Positions 58,623-64,000 of a DNA stretch of 64,000 nt are shown in pieces. The translations under genes were made by a program, and so were the position numbers. The stretch is from Bullera alba (Eukaryota > Basidiomycota > Tremellomycetes > Tremellales > Bulleraceae), in assembly GCA_001600095.1 (NCBI GenBank), contig BCIX01000003.1, positions 124,001 to 188,000 on the forward strand, in the 5' to 3' direction. Under the pieces are notes generated by a model. That model worked only from the letters and a program-made list of their open reading frames with translations. It searched no databases and was not told the DNA's origin. Each line of letters begins with the position of its first letter. Within the stretch, counting starts at the first letter, position 1.

Positions 58623-58721
58623 AGTTGTGAGTATGAGGGAGTCAGTACTCAAGTACTGGGAATCGATGGAGTTGGTGATGGCGATGCATGAATTGCCGCA
58701 ACCTGTTCTTCTTGCGAACTG

Positions 58722-58870
58722 TCACTCTTTTGGCTTCCCCAGCGCTGGTGGGGAAACCCAACGGGCCGTATCCCATGTCCAGTATCCTACCTCGAGTCAG
58801 CTTGTTGACCCGCTTGGGTGGGGCGGGAGCCAGCTCACCTTTACCAGGTTCATCCGAACGATCCCGACAT
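58722..58870 (-). repeat. Second copy of the last two exons of the GT69 gene
   Basis: A tandem copy of the 3' end of the adjacent mannosyltransferase gene, about 260 bp downstream of the first. The exons read 58839-58870 and 58722-58786, with a 52-nt intron between them. Like the first copy it encodes a DEPGKG-like stretch, then YWTWDTARWVSPPALGKPKE and a stop (TGA). In the first copy the matching residues are YWAWDTVRWVSPPALEKPKE and TAA. The upstream exon is shorter here, but its acceptor at 58870/58871 keeps the right phase for joining to the main gene. The copies differ at many silent positions while the frame is kept, so this looks like a usable alternative end rather than debris. Confidence 0.7.
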
Positions 58871-58984
58871 CTAGGGTCTAGTCATTGGGCATCAGTAGCA
58901 CTTTAGGTTGTTGTACGATGGGGACGGGTTAGCACTGGGATTTGACGGAGCTGGTGATGGCGATGCATGGATTGCCGCGACCTG

Positions 58985-61082
58985 TTACTCTTTTGGCTTT
59001 TCCAGCGCTGGCGGGGACACCCAACGGACCGTATCCCAAGCCCAGTATCCTATCATTGAGTCAGCTTGTTTACCAGCGCTGGGAAAAAATCAGCTCACCT
59101 TTACCAGGTTTGTCCGGCCAGTCATGGCATCTGATCCGTGGAGGCGGTCTAGTCATTTGTCAGCCGTCATTCCCTCGCGAACACCATACTGAGCTTCAGC
59201 TTGACTCACTCGTCCTGCCACGTGATTGCCTCGGTGTAGCCCGCCTCCTCGTCGGGATTCGGGAACTCGACCCATCCTCTCATCATGGCGTCTTCCTTTC
59301 CATAACACGCATGCACGCCCGGCACGACCTGGACCCTTCCGAATCCGTATTTCCAGAAATCCCAGGAGATGAAACTCGATTCCGATTGTTGACACTCTAT
59401 GTCCGCAGCAGTGAGGTCCGACCCTCGGGGCGCTTGGGCGCCACGTCGGAATCGGACGTTGTAAGGCGGTAGGAAGGGGGTAGGTGACATGACGGTGATG
59501 CCGTTCCAGCCGGCGAATACCTGGAAGGGGAGTAGTTTGTCGAAACGCTGTTTCGTCGACCAGTGGTTGATGAACAGCTGCGGAGAGTCAGCTCAATCAG
59601 CGAGAGGAGGTGGGTGTGTTTGGGGTTGCGGACTATTTCCGCGTGACCCTGATGAGAGCAGGACTCACCTTCTGAGGCAACTCCTTGTCCTCCTCTTTAA
59701 CCGGGAAAGGAGTGTATAAATCACCGCTCATATCCCTCCCCACCCATCCGTCGTAGAACCACCGTCCCGCATGATCCCAACCACACGTCATATCCGCGTC
59801 CTGCATGACGTGCTGGTGCATCAACTCGAGGAAATGCGCGGCGGAGAGGTACACGTCGTTGTAGTAGATGATCCCCGACCACGGATGTCCGCCTGGGGCG
59901 AGACCGGAGGGTAGCGTGTCGTAGAGCGGTTTCATACCGGCGTTTCGCATATTCGCCAAGAGCTCTATCCGGTGGTTGGCTTCCCAGTCGAGTTTCGGTA
60001 GTTTTGTCCGTATATGGATGTTTTCTGGGGGTACACCGATGAAGAGGAGGTGATCGCGCATGAGCTCGCCAAGGATCTCTCCGCTGGCAGTGATTGTGGA
60101 TTAGTCAAAAGTCGGGTGAAGACTGCAGATCACTCACCTCCCGTCTGCGGAATCCCCTTCTAATAGCGAGAACACCATGGTCTCCGGACCGAGGAAATCC
60201 GCCAAAACCGTCCACGCAGCAAACCAATCCCCCAACATGCCTGAACCCCATCAGCGACAACCAGCAGAGAGGACTATGGGACTCACCCGCAACCTGCCTG
60301 CAGATTGTGACAAATAGCCACCGCTTCTCCATCGGCACCCACTCCTCCTTGTCCTCGTCCCAGCCCATACGGAGGTGTGCGAATCTATGTTTGTGGGCCT
60401 CTGTCAATGCGGGCACGAAGATCGGGTTCCAAAGCTCGTGCTCTCGCGGTATATGCTGGTGTTTCCGCTTGATCTCTCTGAATTTGGGATGCAGATATGC
60501 CCAAGCTTCTTCTATCGTTGGCAAGGGTCCAGTGGTGTATTTGTCCGGTGCGCCAACGACGGGCGTTCTAGAAACGCCTTTATGGGTCGTCCTGGAAATT
60601 GTGCGGTTGAATCGCGCATAGTTGGGGTGGGTGTTGGTAGGGCAGGAAGGTTCCGAGACGGGACATGAGAATGAACTAGTGTCCACCGGTGCCGTCCACC
60701 TATTCAACCTCTTCTTAAAGGCACCTAAGCCCCCGGTGCCAGGAGGTGAAGATCCCCTTCTATCTGAATACGAGGATGCGTCCCAGACGCCCTCCTCGAC
60801 CTCCCCCTCGGACAGATTGACCAGGAGGAGCACTACCGCGAATAGCCCAATAAGCACCAGCGATCGAGTCAGCGCTCGTGGTAGTCGGGCCGCTTGTAGT
60901 CGGAGCGAAGACATGGCGGGGTTGCGATATCGAGGTGGTGAATCCAGTAATCCCCTAGAGACGTGCCGCGACGTTGGCGGGGGTGTCCTCTTTGGACTGG
61001 CAACAGAGGGCAATATCTCTAGAGGGGATGGTGTCGACGGTCGCGTCCTCCTATTTGATGCTTCGGCAAACGACGATGCCAT
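58985..61082 (-). CDS. CAP59/CMT1-type glycosyltransferase (GT69), probable alpha-1,3-mannosyltransferase
   Basis: A type II Golgi-membrane protein: a Pro/Ser/Arg-rich cytoplasmic N-terminus of about 70 residues, then one anchor (ALTRSLVLIGLFAVVLLLVNL), a stem, and a CAP59-type domain. Segments that mark the family are WNPIFVPALTEAHKHRF, KRWLFVTICRQVAGMLGDWFAAW, VFSLLEGDSADGS, ENIHIRTKLPKLDW, GIIYYNDVYLSAAHFLELM, DMTCGWDH and YDGWVGRDMSGD. In Cryptococcus, relatives make or extend mannose chains of capsule and glycoconjugates (Cmt1, Cap59). About six introns occur. With the nearer copy of the terminal exons (59099-59148 and 58985-59049) the protein ends GYWAWDTVRWVSPPALEKPKE; a second intact copy lies at 58722-58870. 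The ATG at 61082 is the first in frame. Confidence 0.88.
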
Positions 61083-61690
61083 CGGCTGTGGAGCTTGCGC
61101 CGGGCGGGTTTGCTATGATGCAGAAGTCGGCTTCGAAAGGACTTGAAACGCCCACAGGTGTTATCTGCAAAGTTGGGAATGCTGTGTCCGCAAGTCGAAA
61201 GCTGTCCGCAGCTTCGCAGCGTTTCAACGGATGTCGAGATTGCTTCTGAGCGCCTTTGCTCCCAATCTCCAGGATCCGGGCTATTGTATGAGCCCTCTGA
61301 GGCTGGGGATGGAGTTGATAGCCAGTACGTGTGATGGATGTTGTGGTATGGCACTCGAGATGTCCAGTGCAAGCTATAACGCTAGCCGGGCTTTAGCTGG
61401 GAGGAGGCGAGCCTGATAATCACAATCCCACGTGGGTGCCCGGGGTGAGCCTGATACATCATATACCACCGGTCGTTCCGGCTGTTCTGCCCGGGTATAC
61501 ACTGGCGACAGCGAGCACCATCTCAACGACGAGGAAGGCTAGAGTGATAGCGACATTGACAATCCTTTGTGTCTCTTATCGCAACAGTCGTCTTATCTCA
61601 AGTACACCTCGTATAAGAAGGACTGGCAACTACTCGTGCTTTTAACACCCACTTTCACCTCTGACCACCGCAACTACCACCTTTACTACG
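61083..61690. other. Divergent intergenic region between GT69 and aspartate aminotransferase
   Basis: 608 bp between head-to-head starts, no coding domain. The last part before the aminotransferase ATG is rich in short pyrimidine runs. Confidence 0.4.
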
Positions 61691-63965
<2,275 letters not shown>

Positions 63966-64000
63966 CGTAGATGGAGGGTGATTCGACTAGCCGGATTGGG

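Noticed and set aside
58627..59192. + strand small ORFs with similar translations at 58.63 and 58.91 kb, suggesting two small paralogous genes
   Set aside because: Their similarity is explained by the duplicated minus-strand terminal exons of the GT69 gene, which keep frame, splice sites and stop on that strand.

Overview
The window looks like nuclear chromosomal DNA from a basidiomycete yeast, most likely a tremellomycete (Cryptococcus/Kwoniella/Tremella relatives). The genes are packed with short introns of about 34-60 nt that carry GTGAGT-type donors, a CTGAC-type branch site and an AG acceptor. Gene content fits: a CAP59/CMT1-type GT69 mannosyltransferase, a fused desaturase-cytochrome b5, trifunctional FOL1, an LCCL-domain membrane protein and many fungal housekeeping genes. 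There is no CRISPR array, rRNA or intact transposon. This assignment is an inference from gene structure and content.

Layout. 1-8.6 kb is gene-poor: a possible small spliced transcript, a degenerate tandem repeat of about 150 bp (2.2-2.9 kb), an intron-rich unrecognised gene with a SUMO-interaction-like N-terminus (3.1-6.0 kb), and an intron-containing initiator tRNA-Met (7.8 kb). 8.6-24.6 kb is dense: fatty-acid desaturase, DUF4211 protein, Rmd1/YagE-family protein, mitochondrial aconitase (-), meiotic recombinase DMC1, folate enzyme FOL1 and type-I asparaginase (-). 25.1-26.8 kb holds a decayed UNC93-like transporter. 27.3-53.4 kb holds a large low-complexity nuclear-type protein (-) that shares a 141-bp divergent promoter with RPN2, then GCN2 (-), a HAD hydrolase, an LCCL membrane protein (-), CBR1, a Cys-rich single-pass membrane protein and the fatty aldehyde dehydrogenase HFD1.

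The most unusual region is 53.8-58.6 kb. Four consecutive single-exon genes on the + strand encode divergent members of one family that I do not recognise. They share a C-terminal module, while the N-termini differ, and two of those are strongly acidic. In a window where other genes carry up to 15 introns, an intronless, tandem, fast-diverging array stands out. It is also interrupted by an assembly gap flanked on both sides by poly-C. Just downstream, the last two exons of the GT69 mannosyltransferase are tandemly duplicated and both copies keep an open frame, which suggests alternative C-termini. The window closes with an aspartate aminotransferase whose coding sequence begins with a 4-nt exon and contains an 8-nt microexon.

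Functionally this is mostly a mix of primary metabolism (TCA, folate, lipid, amino acid), protein turnover and stress signalling (RPN2, GCN2), and cell-surface biology (GT69, LCCL, Cys-rich membrane protein). No biosynthetic cluster is evident. Exon coordinates were read by eye, so internal splice sites are approximate unless stated.
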